This document shows, one piece after another, positions 45,311 to 55,220 of a stretch of 57,420 nt of DNA (the first letter of the stretch is position 1; the number at the start of each line of letters is the position of its first letter). Origin of the DNA: JADGGM01 sp025449955 (GTDB taxonomy: Bacteria; Gemmatimonadota; Gemmatimonadetes; Gemmatimonadales; Gemmatimonadaceae); the NCBI GenBank assembly GCA_036554285.1, contig DATBNO010000115.1:1-57420 (forward strand), written 5' to 3'. A program made the translations under genes and the position numbers. Below the pieces are notes generated by a model. It was given only the letters and a program-made list of their open reading frames with translations, was not told the origin of the DNA and did not search any database.

Positions 45311-47680
45311 GGCGCACGCCTCGAGGCTGACGACGATCGACTTCGACACCGGTTGGTTGCTCTTGTCGGCCACGCTCCGAATGGGCACCAGGACGTTCGT
45401 CTCCGGAAAATATGCCGCCGCGCAACGCGGTGGAATGTCGTACGGCACCAGCTTGAATCGTGCGGCGCGCCGCGTTTCCGATTCGAAGTGGCTCACGATG
45501 TCGACCCATTGATCACGCGCCAGGCCTAACCGCTCCATGTCGATCTGGTTGAGGAACAGCACGCGCCGCCCGTTCGCGATGCCGCGATACCGATCGTTCT
45601 CCGCGTACACGGTGGTATTGAACTGGTCGTGGCTGCGGATCGTCATCAGGAGCAGCTGGTCCGCCGCCAGCTCGTGATGCGGAATCGGATGCGCGGTGAA
45701 GAGAGCCCGTCGCGACGGCGTGTTGAACTTGCCTTGATACGGCGCGTTAGGCAGGTAGAACCCGCCCGGTTGGCGCACGCGAACGTTGTACTGCGTGAAT
45801 CCCGGCACGACGTGCTCGATGTGCTCGCGGATCCCATCGTAGTCGTCGGTGAGGGCATCCCAGTCGACGGTCGTGCGATCGCCCAGCGTCGCCTTGGCCA
45901 TGCCCGCGATGATCGCCGGCTCGCTCAACAGCTGTTCCGACGCCGGCGGCAACACACCCCGCGACATGTGCACCACGCCCGTCGTGTCCTCGACGGTCAC
46001 GAATTGCGGGCCACCGGGCCGGCTGTCGATTTCCGTCCGGCCCAGGCAGGGCAGGATCAGCGCCTGCCGGCCCGTCACGAGATGTCCGCGATTGAGCTTC
46101 GTCGAGATCTGCACCGTGAGCGCGCACCGCTGGACCGCCTCGGAGGTGTAGTTCGTATCGGGCGTGGCCGCGAGAAAGTTGCCGCCTAACCCGACGAACA
46201 CCTGCACCGTGCCGCGGTGCATCGCTTCGATGGCGCACACCGTGTCGTACCCGTGCTTCTCGGGCGGCGAGAAGTTGAACTCCTTCGCCAGTCCGGCCAT
46301 GAACTCCGGACTCATCTTCTCCCAGATCCCGACCGTCCGGTCGCCTTGCACGTTGCTGTGCCCGCGAATCGGCGCCACGCCGGCGCCGCGGCGACCGATT
46401 TGCCCACGCAACAACGCCATGTCCACGATGGTCTGCACGTTGGCCACGCCGTTCTTGTGCTGCGTGATCCCCATTGCCCAACAACAAATCATCCGCTCCG
46501 ATGTGATCGCCACCTCGGCCGCCTGCCGGATGAGGTCGCGCGACACACCGCTCTCCTCGATGATCCGGTCCCACGACTCAGCGCGAATGTCGGCGGCGAA
46601 CGCGTCGAAGCCTTCCGTGTGATGCGCGATGAAATCGTGCGCCAACACGCGACCGCCGCCTCGTTCATCCGCCTCGAGCATCTCTTTCATGATGCCCTTG
46701 AGCACTGCCACGTCGCCGTTGATCCGGACCGGCACGAAGAGACACGCGAGATGCGTCGCCGCGCCGAGGAGGTCGAGCGCTTTCTGCGGATTCTCGAAAC
46801 GCATCAGCCCCGTTTCCTTGAGCGGGTTGATGCTCACGATCCGACAGCCGTTGTGCACCGCCTTCTGCAGCTCGGTCAGCATGCGCGGATGGCACGTCCC
46901 CGGATTCTGGCCGATGATGAAGATTGCGTCGGCCGCCGCGAAGTCTTCGATGCGCACCGTCGCCTTCCCGAATCCGATGACTTCGCTCAAGCCCGTACCG
47001 CTCGACTCGTGACACATGTTCGAGCAGTCCGGCAGATTGTTCGTCCCGTATTGCCGCGCGAACAGGCCATAGAGAAACGCCGCTTCGTTGCTCGCCCGGC
47101 CGGAGGTGTAGAACACCGCCTCGTTAGGCGAGGCGAGTCCGCGCAAGTGCTCGCCGAGCAGCGCGAAGGCCTCGCTCCACTCGATCGCCTCGTACCGGTC
47201 CGACCCGCGCCGCCGGATCATGGGATGCGTGATGCGTCCCAGCCCATCGAGGTCGACATCGCGCCACTCGAGCAGGTCCGGGATCGGGTGTTGGGCGAAG
47301 ATCTCTGGCGTTAGGCGCTTGGTCGTCGCTTCCGCCGCCACCGCTTTGGCGCCGTTCTCGCAGAACTCCGCGTGCTTGCGGTGCCCGTCTGGATCGGGCC
47401 ACGCGCAGCTCGGACAATCGAATCCATCTTTCTGATTGAGCTTGAGCAGCGTCAGAGTCGCGCGCCGCGGACCCATCTCTTTGACGCCGAAATGGACGGT
47501 CTCGTAGATCGAGCGGATGCCGGCCGCCGTCGTATCCCGACGACCGTCGTCGGCGCCCTCGGTTTCTAACGGAGGCTCAGCGCCCTCGACTCCCTGCGCC
47601 AGATGCGCGTCCGGATCTGTCGGCTTGACCGTGCGCGCCTGATTCGGCGCGCTGTTCTCATCGTGCTCGTGGCGATGCAT
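45296..47680 (-). CDS. FdhF/YdeP-family molybdopterin oxidoreductase
   Basis: The protein has 794 residues when started at MHRHEHDENS. It is a large molybdopterin-guanine-dinucleotide oxidoreductase of the DMSO-reductase superfamily: CPSCAWPDPDGHRKHAEFCENG at the N-terminus, PDCSNMCHESSGTGLSEVIG, FIIGQNPGTCHPRM and CWAMGITQHKNG. The region SNMCHESSGTGL is typical of the YdeP group. N-terminal Cys spacing does not match a normal 4Fe-4S motif. YdeP homologs are linked to acid resistance, and the substrate is unproven. No FdhD is next to it. It overlaps the thioredoxin-fold gene tail to tail. Confidence 0.87.
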   Translation of the reverse strand: MHRHEHDENSAPNQARTVKPTDPDAHLAQGVEGAEPPLETEGADDGRRDTTAAGIRSIYETVHFGVKEMGPRRATLTLLKLNQKDGFDCPSCAWPDPDGHRKHAEFCENGAKAVAAEATTKRLTPEIFAQHPIPDLLEWRDVDLDGLGRITHPMIRRRGSDRYEAIEWSEAFALLGEHLRGLASPNEAVFYTSGRASNEAAFLYGLFARQYGTNNLPDCSNMCHESSGTGLSEVIGFGKATVRIEDFAAADAIFIIGQNPGTCHPRMLTELQKAVHNGCRIVSINPLKETGLMRFENPQKALDLLGAATHLACLFVPVRINGDVAVLKGIMKEMLEADERGGGRVLAHDFIAHHTEGFDAFAADIRAESWDRIIEESGVSRDLIRQAAEVAITSERMICCWAMGITQHKNGVANVQTIVDMALLRGQIGRRGAGVAPIRGHSNVQGDRTVGIWEKMSPEFMAGLAKEFNFSPPEKHGYDTVCAIEAMHRGTVQVFVGLGGNFLAATPDTNYTSEAVQRCALTVQISTKLNRGHLVTGRQALILPCLGRTEIDSRPGGPQFVTVEDTTGVVHMSRGVLPPASEQLLSEPAIIAGMAKATLGDRTTVDWDALTDDYDGIREHIEHVVPGFTQYNVRVRQPGGFYLPNAPYQGKFNTPSRRALFTAHPIPHHELAADQLLLMTIRSHDQFNTTVYAENDRYRGIANGRRVLFLNQIDMERLGLARDQWVDIVSHFESETRRAARFKLVPYDIPPRCAAAYFPETNVLVPIRSVADKSNQPVSKSIVVSLEACASRGD

Positions 47681-47748
47681 GCCGGATGAGGAGCGCAAGA
47701 ACGCTGCCCGAACGCTCAGCGCCAAGCTCGCACTTCACAGCGGGACGT

Positions 47749-49710
47749 CTATTGGTAGCCCGCCGCCTGCAGTCGGAACAGCTCGGCGTACGGACCACCA
47801 CGCGCTACCAGCTCGGCGTGCGAGCCATCCTCCACAATTTGCCCCTCCTGAAGGACAATGATGCGGTCCGCCATGCGCACGGTCGAGAACCGGTGCGAAA
47901 TCAGCACCGCCATCCGCCCGGCGACGAGCTCCGAGAACCGCACGAACACTTCGTACTCGGCGCGCGCATCGAGCGCCGCCGTGGGTTCGTCGAGAATCAG
48001 CACCTTCGCGTCGCGCATGTAGGCACGGGCCAAAGCGACCTTCTGCCATTCGCCGCCGGAGAGATCGACGCCGCCGTCGAAACGGCGCCCGAGCATTTGC
48101 CGGTATCCGTCGGCGAACCGAGGCAATAGCACCGATGCCAATGATTGCTCGGCGGCCGTCGACAACACTTCGGGCACCGGCTCCGTCGCATGGCCGTTGC
48201 CTCGTTGGGCGCGCAACATGGCAGGGCTGGACTCGAACGCCCACTCCGGAGGAACCGACTCGATGAGCACGTCGTCGGACCCGACGCGATCCAGATAGTC
48301 GCGCACGCGATCGATGTGCCCAACGCCAATGTTCTCGTCGAATCGCATGTCGAACCGGACGAAGTCCTGGAAGATGACTCCGATGGCCCGGCGCACCGAC
48401 GTCAGATCGTACTCCCGGAGATCGATGCCGTCGAGCAGAATGCGACCTTCCGTAGGATCGTAGAGGCGCGCCAGCAGCTTGGTGACCGTCGTCTTGCCCG
48501 CGCCGTTCTCGCCCACGAACGCGATCCGCTCGCCGGGCCGCAGCGTGAACGTCACGTGCCTAACGGCCCATCGATCGCTCCCCGGATACTGGAAGCCCAC
48601 ATCGTCGAACACGAAGCCCTCGCGGAGACGATCCGGCACGACTGGCGCGCCGGGCCGCGAGACCATGGTCGGACGCATCTCGAAGAAATCGAACATGTCC
48701 TTGAGATACAGACTCTGCTCGTAGATGTCGCTCGCCGAGATGAGCAGCCGCTGAATGATGTCGCGGCTCCGTCCGAATGACCCCGCCAGGAACGTCAGCG
48801 TCCCGATCGAGATGGAACCACCAACCGCGCGCAGCAGAATGATTACATAGGCGCCGTAGTAGCCGAGCATGCCGAGCACCGAGAGGGCGGTGCTCACGAT
48901 GCCCTTTCGAATCGAGAGGCGCTTGTTCTCCTCGTAAAACCGGTCCGAGAGCACGCGGTAGCGATCCGTGAACCACTGCGCGAGTCCGAACATCTGCACT
49001 TCCTTCGCATTCACGTCGCTCGCGGCCAAGTACCGCAAGTAGTCCAACTGGCGGCGTTCCGGCGTCCAGCGATACAGCAGCGAATACTCGAGCGAGGCGT
49101 AGTGCGTCTCGCCAATGAACGACGGCAGCACTGCCGCCACGAGCAGGAGCAGGAGCCACGGACTGAACACCAGCAACGCGGTGCCTAACGATGCCAGCGT
49201 CAGCGTGTCCTGCGACATCGACAGGAGCTCCGCCAACAGCCCGATGCGGCCCACGGTCTGTCGCCGCGCGCGCTCCAACTGGTCGTAGAACGCCGGGTCC
49301 TCGAACTGCTGGAGGTCGAGCGTGGCCGCGTGCTCCATTAACCGCACGCTGGTGTAATTGGAGAACAGATCGCCCAACAAGCTCTCCACCAGCGCCGACG
49401 CCCGGGCGAGCACCTCACCCGTCACGACGATCGCGATCTCCAACGCCACCAGCTTCCAGAGTGAACTCAGATGGGATTGGTCTTGGCGCAGCGCGATGAC
49501 GGCATCAATGATGAGCTTGCCGATCCACAACGTTGCGACAGGAATGAATGCTCGACAAACACGCAGCACGGTCATCGTGGCCGTGAACGAGCGATGGGTA
49601 CTCCACACCATGCGCAGCAACGGCGGCACGTATCGGAGCGCGGTGATCCGCTGCCCCCACGTCGGGTTCGTACTACGCTCCGGAGGAAGCCGGCGAGCTG
49701 AAGGGGCCAT
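47749..49710 (-). CDS. ABC-type exporter, fused membrane and ATPase domains
   Basis: The protein has 653 residues. The N-terminal 320 residues hold about six membrane helices (VALEIAIVVTGEVLA, TALLVFSPWLLLLLVAAVLP, VLGMLGYYGAYVIILLRAVGG). The ATPase has Walker A GENGAGKTT, Q-loop IFQDF, signature LSGGEWQKVALARA, Walker B VLILDEPTAALD and the H-switch ISHRF. Between the Q-loop and LSGG there are about 100 residues rather than about 57, so an insertion of about 45 residues is present. It is a half-transporter that should homodimerise. The cargo is unknown. No peptide or polysaccharide gene adjoins. Confidence 0.9.
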   Translation of the reverse strand: MAPSARRLPPERSTNPTWGQRITALRYVPPLLRMVWSTHRSFTATMTVLRVCRAFIPVATLWIGKLIIDAVIALRQDQSHLSSLWKLVALEIAIVVTGEVLARASALVESLLGDLFSNYTSVRLMEHAATLDLQQFEDPAFYDQLERARRQTVGRIGLLAELLSMSQDTLTLASLGTALLVFSPWLLLLLVAAVLPSFIGETHYASLEYSLLYRWTPERRQLDYLRYLAASDVNAKEVQMFGLAQWFTDRYRVLSDRFYEENKRLSIRKGIVSTALSVLGMLGYYGAYVIILLRAVGGSISIGTLTFLAGSFGRSRDIIQRLLISASDIYEQSLYLKDMFDFFEMRPTMVSRPGAPVVPDRLREGFVFDDVGFQYPGSDRWAVRHVTFTLRPGERIAFVGENGAGKTTVTKLLARLYDPTEGRILLDGIDLREYDLTSVRRAIGVIFQDFVRFDMRFDENIGVGHIDRVRDYLDRVGSDDVLIESVPPEWAFESSPAMLRAQRGNGHATEPVPEVLSTAAEQSLASVLLPRFADGYRQMLGRRFDGGVDLSGGEWQKVALARAYMRDAKVLILDEPTAALDARAEYEVFVRFSELVAGRMAVLISHRFSTVRMADRIIVLQEGQIVEDGSHAELVARGGPYAELFRLQAAGYQ

Positions 49711-49756
49711 GGCTCAAAACTAACCCGACCAAGTGGGTTAACATCTATCCCGTGTG
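49711..49756. promoter_or_regulatory. Short divergent control region with inverted repeat
   Basis: Only 46 bases separate the ABC exporter (minus) and DUF1800 (plus). It contains the inverted repeat TAACCC (49721-49726) and GGGTTA (49735-49740) with an 8-base gap. It resembles an operator or overlapping promoter. No -10/-35 pair was recognised. Confidence 0.35.
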
Positions 49757-51649
49757 ATGCGTCCATTCATTGTCATGCGCATTCAGCGACTGCTCCTCGC
49801 CATCGTCATTGCCACGCTCGCGGCAGCGTGCTCGTCCGCATCACGCGGCGCGACGTCTGCGCCTGCAGCACCGATGGCCGCGCTGCCATCCGCCGCCGAT
49901 GTCGCCGATGTCGCCGAGCGCGAGCAAACCGCCGATCAGCAGATCCGGCAAGCGCTGGCGCGCCTCACGTTCGGCGCGCGACCAGGTGATTTCGATCGCG
50001 TGCGCGCCATGGGCGTCGACCGCTGGATCTCGGAGCAGCTCGATCCGGCTCGCATCGAAGATGGTGCAACAGATCAATGGCTCGCCCGTTTTCGCACACT
50101 CTCGATGAGCCCTGCCGATTTGGTGCGCGACTATCCACCGCCACAAACCGTGCTTGCCCAACGGAGACGGCAGGAGGCGTCGAGCCCGGCGCGGTTCGAT
50201 TCCAGCGCCCGTCCGTTGTCGAGCCTCGACGCCGCCGACTCCCTGGCGCTGCGTGAGGCGCGCCAGCGCGCCCAACTGGTCGTCGACGAACTCCAGATCG
50301 CCAAAGTCGGGCGCGCGCTGACCAGCGAGCGACAATTGCAGGACGTGATGGTCGATTTCTGGGAGAATCACTTCAGCATCTTCGCCGGCAAAGGCGCGCC
50401 GGAGCGGTACATGCTCGCGTCGTTCGAGCGCGATGCAATCCGGCCCAATGCGTTAGGCAAGTTCCGCGACCTCTTGGGCGCGGCGGCCAAGAGTCCGGCC
50501 ATGCTCTACTACCTCGACAACTGGGAGAGTACCGTCGAGCCCGATCGCCCGGCGCTCACGACCTTCTCGGCGCGGCCCATGCGCAGACGCGCCGGCGTCG
50601 CGTTCCGCCCGACGCCGCAGCCGCGTCGCAGCGGGCTCAACGAGAACTACGGCCGAGAGTTGCTCGAGCTGCACACACTCGGCGTCGACGGCGGATATAC
50701 ACAGGCCGACGTCATCGCCGCCGCCCGTGCGTTTACCGGGTGGACCATCGACCGTCCGCAGTTAGGCGGCGGATTCGTCTTCCGGCCCGCGCTGCACGAC
50801 GCCGGCGAAAAGCGCTTCCTCGGCCGCACGTTGGATGCCGGTCGCGGCATCGAGGATGGGGAGGAGGTCCTCGACATCCTCGCGCGCAGCACGGCAACGG
50901 CGCACTTCATCGCGACCAAGCTTGCACGCCGCTTCGTTAGCGACTCACCGCCACCCGCCTTGATCGATCGCGCCGCCGCGACGTTCACCCGCACCGGCGG
51001 CGACATCCGGGAAACGCTTCGCACGATCCTCACATCGCCCGAGTTCTTCTCGCGCGCCGCGTACAAGGCCAAGGTCAAGTCGCCGTTCGAGCTCGTGTTG
51101 AGTGCGCTGCGTTCCGTGAACGCGGAGCCCGACACCACGCCGCGCACGGCACGTGTCGTCGCGCGCTTGGGCGAGCCGCTCTTCATGCATCGCGATCCAA
51201 ACGGGTATCCCGAGACCGGCGACGCGTGGATCAATACCGGCTCGATCCTCAATCGCATCAACTTCGGCTTGGCGCTCGCAGGCGGCCGGTTGCCCGGCGT
51301 CGACCTCGACGCGTGGGCGCATCGCGAAGGGCTCGACACGCTCCGCGCCGACGCCCGCGTCGACGGCGTCGTACTCGCCATCTTGGGCGGCGAAGCGTCG
51401 CCCGACTCGCGGCGCGTCCTCGAGTCAGGCGTGAATCCGCTCGCCGCCAGCCCGATGCCTACCGCAGATACCACCGGCACCATCGCCAGCGACGACGACT
51501 CGGCACCCGACACCGCCGCCGAGATGACGGCGACGGCCCGCACAACACCCCGGCAGCGCCGTGACCCGTTAGGCAGCCCGCTGGACCTCCACGGCCTCCA
51601 ACAAACGGTCGGACTGGCCCTCGGCGCTCCGGAATTCCAGAGACGTTAG
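49757..51649 (+). CDS. DUF1800 family lipoprotein
   Basis: The protein has 630 residues; starts at 49757 or 49775 both give a lipoprotein signal (LLAIVIATLAAAC). DUF1800 hallmarks are visible: ALARLTFGARPGDFDRVRAMGVDRWISEQLDP near the N-terminus, VMVDFWENHFSIF, LNENYGRELLELHTLGVDGGYTQADVIAAARAFTGW, and SPFELVLSALRSV. A Ser/Asp/Thr-rich C-terminal region follows. The TAG stop falls inside a dispersed GTTAGGC motif. The family is widespread in secreted bacterial proteins, with unproven function, and is nearly always next to DUF1501. Confidence 0.88.
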   Translation: MRPFIVMRIQRLLLAIVIATLAAACSSASRGATSAPAAPMAALPSAADVADVAEREQTADQQIRQALARLTFGARPGDFDRVRAMGVDRWISEQLDPARIEDGATDQWLARFRTLSMSPADLVRDYPPPQTVLAQRRRQEASSPARFDSSARPLSSLDAADSLALREARQRAQLVVDELQIAKVGRALTSERQLQDVMVDFWENHFSIFAGKGAPERYMLASFERDAIRPNALGKFRDLLGAAAKSPAMLYYLDNWESTVEPDRPALTTFSARPMRRRAGVAFRPTPQPRRSGLNENYGRELLELHTLGVDGGYTQADVIAAARAFTGWTIDRPQLGGGFVFRPALHDAGEKRFLGRTLDAGRGIEDGEEVLDILARSTATAHFIATKLARRFVSDSPPPALIDRAAATFTRTGGDIRETLRTILTSPEFFSRAAYKAKVKSPFELVLSALRSVNAEPDTTPRTARVVARLGEPLFMHRDPNGYPETGDAWINTGSILNRINFGLALAGGRLPGVDLDAWAHREGLDTLRADARVDGVVLAILGGEASPDSRRVLESGVNPLAASPMPTADTTGTIASDDDSAPDTAAEMTATARTTPRQRRDPLGSPLDLHGLQQTVGLALGAPEFQRR

Positions 51650-51670
51650 GCCGATAGGAGGAACGCCACC

Positions 51671-52951
51671 ATGCATCGACGCGTGTTCGTCAAATCCGGC
51701 GCCCTGGCGCTCGTGACCATGGGCTTGAGCCCATCTTTTCTCAAGCGCGCGATCTACGCGCAGTCGCGTCTCGCGAAAGCGCCGCGCGGGAAAGTCCTCA
51801 TTTGCCTCTTCCAGCGCGGCGCGGCGGACGCCCTCAACGTGGTCGTTCCGCACGGCGAAGCGGAGTACTACCGCCTGCGACCGTCGATTGCGATTCCCCG
51901 CCCAACGAACCTGGCGGCCGGCCCCGCACTCGTCGGTCGCGACGCGCCGGCCTCGATCGACCTCGACGGATTCTTCGGGCTGCACCCGGCGCTCGCACCG
52001 CTCAAGCCACTCTGGGATCGCCGCATGCTCGCGCCGATAGTCGCCGTCGGGAGCCCGAGCGCCACGCGCTCGCACTTCGATGCGCAAGACTTCATGGAGA
52101 CCGGAACCCCAGACGTCAGAGCGACCAGCGACGGCTGGCTGAACCGCTACCTCGCCGCCAAAGGAACGTGCGCCGAATGCGATGCGCGCCGTTCGCCATT
52201 CGAGGCGGTCGCGTTTTCGCCGCAGACGCCGCGCATTCTCGAGGGGCCGGCACCCAGCATCGCCATGACGAACCTCGCGGAATTCAGCATCCGCGCGACC
52301 GGCACCGATGTCGAACGTCTCGAGGCGCTCTACCGGACCGGCAGCGCCGACCTGGTTCACGGCGCCGGCGCCGAGACCTTCGATGCCGTGAAGATGCTTC
52401 GCGCCGCGAATCCCGCGCAGTATCTGCCGCAGCACGGCGCCGTGTATCCGTCGTCGCCGTTCGGCCAGAGCCTTCGGCAAATCGCGCAGCTCATCAAGGC
52501 CGATGTCGGAGTTGAAATCGCGTTCGCCGACGTCGGCGGATGGGACACGCACGTGAACGAAGGCAGCGTGACCGGCCAGCTCGCGTCACGGCTCCAGGAC
52601 TTCGCCCAGGCCATCGCCGCGTTAGTCACCGACCTCGACGATCGCATGGACGACGTCGTGATTCTCACGATGTCGGAGTTCGGGCGCATGGCCAAGCAGA
52701 ACGGCAACGGCGGCACCGACCATGGGCACGCGGGCGCGATGTTCGTGATCGGCGGAGGAGTGCGGGGCGGCCGTGTGCACGGCCGTTGGCCCGGTCTCGC
52801 TCCGGAACAGTTGTACGAAGGCCGCGACCTCGCACTCACGACGGACTTCCGCGCGGTCTTCACCGAAGTCGTCATGACGCAACTCGGCGCCGTTGACGGC
52901 GCGGCGGTCTTCCCCGGTTTCGCGCCGACGGGCGGCCTCGGCCTGCTGTGA
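51671..52951 (+). CDS. DUF1501 family protein, Tat-exported
   Basis: The protein has 426 residues, behind an AGGAGG ribosome site. The N-terminus MHRRVFVKSGALALVTMGL carries a twin-arginine RRxFxK motif, so it is folded before export. The main domain has LICLFQRGAADALNVVVPHGEAEYYRLRPSIAI, ATRSHFDAQDFMETG, GGWDTHVNEG, TMSEFGRMAKQNGNGGTDHGHAGAMFVIG. These are typical of the alkaline-phosphatase-like DUF1501 fold. It is 21 bases from DUF1800, the usual partner gene. Function is unproven. It ends 5 bases before the converging PBP1 gene. Confidence 0.9.
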   Translation: MHRRVFVKSGALALVTMGLSPSFLKRAIYAQSRLAKAPRGKVLICLFQRGAADALNVVVPHGEAEYYRLRPSIAIPRPTNLAAGPALVGRDAPASIDLDGFFGLHPALAPLKPLWDRRMLAPIVAVGSPSATRSHFDAQDFMETGTPDVRATSDGWLNRYLAAKGTCAECDARRSPFEAVAFSPQTPRILEGPAPSIAMTNLAEFSIRATGTDVERLEALYRTGSADLVHGAGAETFDAVKMLRAANPAQYLPQHGAVYPSSPFGQSLRQIAQLIKADVGVEIAFADVGGWDTHVNEGSVTGQLASRLQDFAQAIAALVTDLDDRMDDVVILTMSEFGRMAKQNGNGGTDHGHAGAMFVIGGGVRGGRVHGRWPGLAPEQLYEGRDLALTTDFRAVFTEVVMTQLGAVDGAAVFPGFAPTGGLGLL

Positions 52952-52956
52952 CGCCG

Positions 52957-55077
52957 TCAGTAGTGCAAGATTTCCTTGATGGCCCCGATGATCCGCGCGC
53001 CTAACGATGGGCCGCCGTGGTCCGGACAATACATCGTCGGCTCGGTGCCCAGCCGGAACCACTCGAGCTGCGTGTGCGGGCACCAGGCCGTCGCGAGATC
53101 GCCATTGTCGGCGTCGATGACGCGGGACACGAGGCCGGGCGGCGGTCGCCACGCCGCATCGCGCGAGCCCTGCGGCCATCCATGCTCGTAAAACTCGGCC
53201 CAGGCCGGTGCGGCCAAGCGGCCGCCCGTTGCACCATAGCCTAACGATCGCGGCGTGTCGAATCCGAACCACACGCCGGCCACGAGCGACGGCGTATAGC
53301 CCACGAACCAGACGTCGGTGCCGTTGTTGGTCGTCCCCGTCTTTCCGGCGATCGGGCCGCGCGCGCCCAACAGACGGATCTCGCGACCTGTTCCATCGTT
53401 CACCACGGACTGGAGCATGGACGTCAGCTGAAAGGCGTCGCGAGGGTCCACGGCCGGAACCGGCGCCACAGGATCGCGGGCCCACAATACCTTGCCGCCG
53501 GGCCCTTCGATGCGGCTTACCAACCGCGGCGTGACCCGGTTCCCACCGTTGGCGAACGGGGCATAGGCCGTCACCAACTCGAGCGGCGTCACTTCGAGGG
53601 CGCCGAGCGCAATCGACGGCACCGGCGTCAATCGACTCGTGATGCCGCTCTCTCGCGCGAGCGACACGATGCGCGTCTCACCGACGGCGTGACCGAAGCG
53701 CACGGCGGCCGCATTGGATGAGTGCTCGAGCGCGCGGCGCATGGTGATGCGGCCTTCGTACTCGTCTCCGAAGTTCGCCGGGGTCCAGTCGCGCCCGTCT
53801 TGTTGCACCTCCACCGGGACGTCATCCACCAGAGTGGCGGGGGTGTAACCTGCGCCTAACGCTGCAGCGTACACGAACGGCTTGAACGCCGACCCGGGCT
53901 GGCGGTGCGCCGACAACGCACGATCGAACGCGCCGTTCTGATAGTGGCGGCCGCCGACCAGTGCCCGGATGTCACCCGTACGGGGGTCGATGGCGACCAA
54001 CGCGCCTTCCACGTGGTCATTGTCGGACCCGTCGTCGCCGGCCTCGTTGCCGATCACCGCCGCGTGGTCCCGCACGGCGCGCTCGGCTGCTCGTTGAGCA
54101 CGGGCGTCGATCGTGGTGTAGATCGTCACGTCGCCGTTCGCTTCCGCGCCTCGGCCTAACACCGAGTCGAGCACGGCGCGCGCTGCGGCCACCACCCACG
54201 ATCCGGTGTCCGGCGGGCGCCACTCGTTCTCCGCCACGTCGATCGGCTCGCGCGCCGCGGCGGCCGCGCGCGCGGCGCTCACGTACCCTTCGCGCACCAT
54301 CAGCGACAGCACCAAATTGCGGCGGCCTAACGCTCGATCCGGATCGTGCCGCGGCGTGTACACCGACGGGCCCTTGGGCAGCGCGGCCAGGAGCGCGCCC
54401 TCGGCCAGTGTGAGGCGAGAGACGCTCCTCCCGAATAGATCGCGGCTCGCCGCTTCGACGCCGTACGTACCGTTCCCCAGATAGATCACGTTCAGGTACA
54501 GCGCGAGGATCTGGTCCTTGGTCAGGTTTCGCTCGAGCAATCGCGCCATGCGCAGCTCGAGCAGTTTCCGGCGGAGCGTGCGGCCCGCGCCCACAGAGGC
54601 AAAGCTGTTGCGTGCGACTTGCATCGTGATCGTGCTGAACCCTTCGCGCACGCCTAACGCTGCCGCGTCGCGCGCCGTCGCGCGCAGAAACGCGTGCCAA
54701 TCGAGACCAGCGTGGTGATAGAAGCGGCGGTCTTCGGTCGCGACGAATGCCTCACGCACGACGCGAGGGATTCGCGACAGTGGAACATCGATGCGCCGCA
54801 CGTCCTCCAGCCGCCCAATCACATGCCCGGACCGGTCCAGCACTCGGCTGCCCTCAGGCGGCTGATACGCGCGGATGGCCGCCGACGAGGGACACCCATC
54901 GAAGCCGCACGTGAACAACCACGCGTCGCCACACACTATGGCGACAGCAGCCAGGTTCGCCACAGCGAACACGAGCCAGTGCCGCCGCAACCACCGCGGG
55001 TCGCCGGACTCCCCACCGCCACGCACGCTCGACACCAGCGCGTGCCATCGTTGCTTTAGACGGGACTCGATCTTCAT
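52957..55077 (-). CDS. Class A penicillin-binding protein (PBP1 type)
   Basis: The protein has 706 residues from ATG 55077; a start 13 codons earlier is possible. After a single N-terminal membrane helix (WLVFAVANLAAVAIVCGDAWLF), the glycosyltransferase domain (GT51) has ATEDRRFYHHAGLD with catalytic Glu115, and QVARN, RKLLEL and GNGTYGVEAAS. The transpeptidase has RQPGSAFKPF (S396, K399), SSN (453-455) and KTGTT (579-583). A C-terminal tail with paired Cys (TAWCPHTQ and MYCPDH) is unusual and may form a disulfide. It polymerises and cross-links peptidoglycan. Confidence 0.94.
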   Translation of the reverse strand: MKIESRLKQRWHALVSSVRGGGESGDPRWLRRHWLVFAVANLAAVAIVCGDAWLFTCGFDGCPSSAAIRAYQPPEGSRVLDRSGHVIGRLEDVRRIDVPLSRIPRVVREAFVATEDRRFYHHAGLDWHAFLRATARDAAALGVREGFSTITMQVARNSFASVGAGRTLRRKLLELRMARLLERNLTKDQILALYLNVIYLGNGTYGVEAASRDLFGRSVSRLTLAEGALLAALPKGPSVYTPRHDPDRALGRRNLVLSLMVREGYVSAARAAAAAREPIDVAENEWRPPDTGSWVVAAARAVLDSVLGRGAEANGDVTIYTTIDARAQRAAERAVRDHAAVIGNEAGDDGSDNDHVEGALVAIDPRTGDIRALVGGRHYQNGAFDRALSAHRQPGSAFKPFVYAAALGAGYTPATLVDDVPVEVQQDGRDWTPANFGDEYEGRITMRRALEHSSNAAAVRFGHAVGETRIVSLARESGITSRLTPVPSIALGALEVTPLELVTAYAPFANGGNRVTPRLVSRIEGPGGKVLWARDPVAPVPAVDPRDAFQLTSMLQSVVNDGTGREIRLLGARGPIAGKTGTTNNGTDVWFVGYTPSLVAGVWFGFDTPRSLGYGATGGRLAAPAWAEFYEHGWPQGSRDAAWRPPPGLVSRVIDADNGDLATAWCPHTQLEWFRLGTEPTMYCPDHGGPSLGARIIGAIKEILHY

Positions 55078-55220
55078 ACCAAGCAGCACCGACAGGCGGG
55101 CCGCGCCCGCGTTCATCTTTCACTACGGCATTCTGAAGTTGCGGTTTCCAGGCACGCCTGACCGTAGACTTCTTTGACGGCCGCGAATATCCTTCGCGCC
55201 CCCACGGAATTAGCGCCTTC

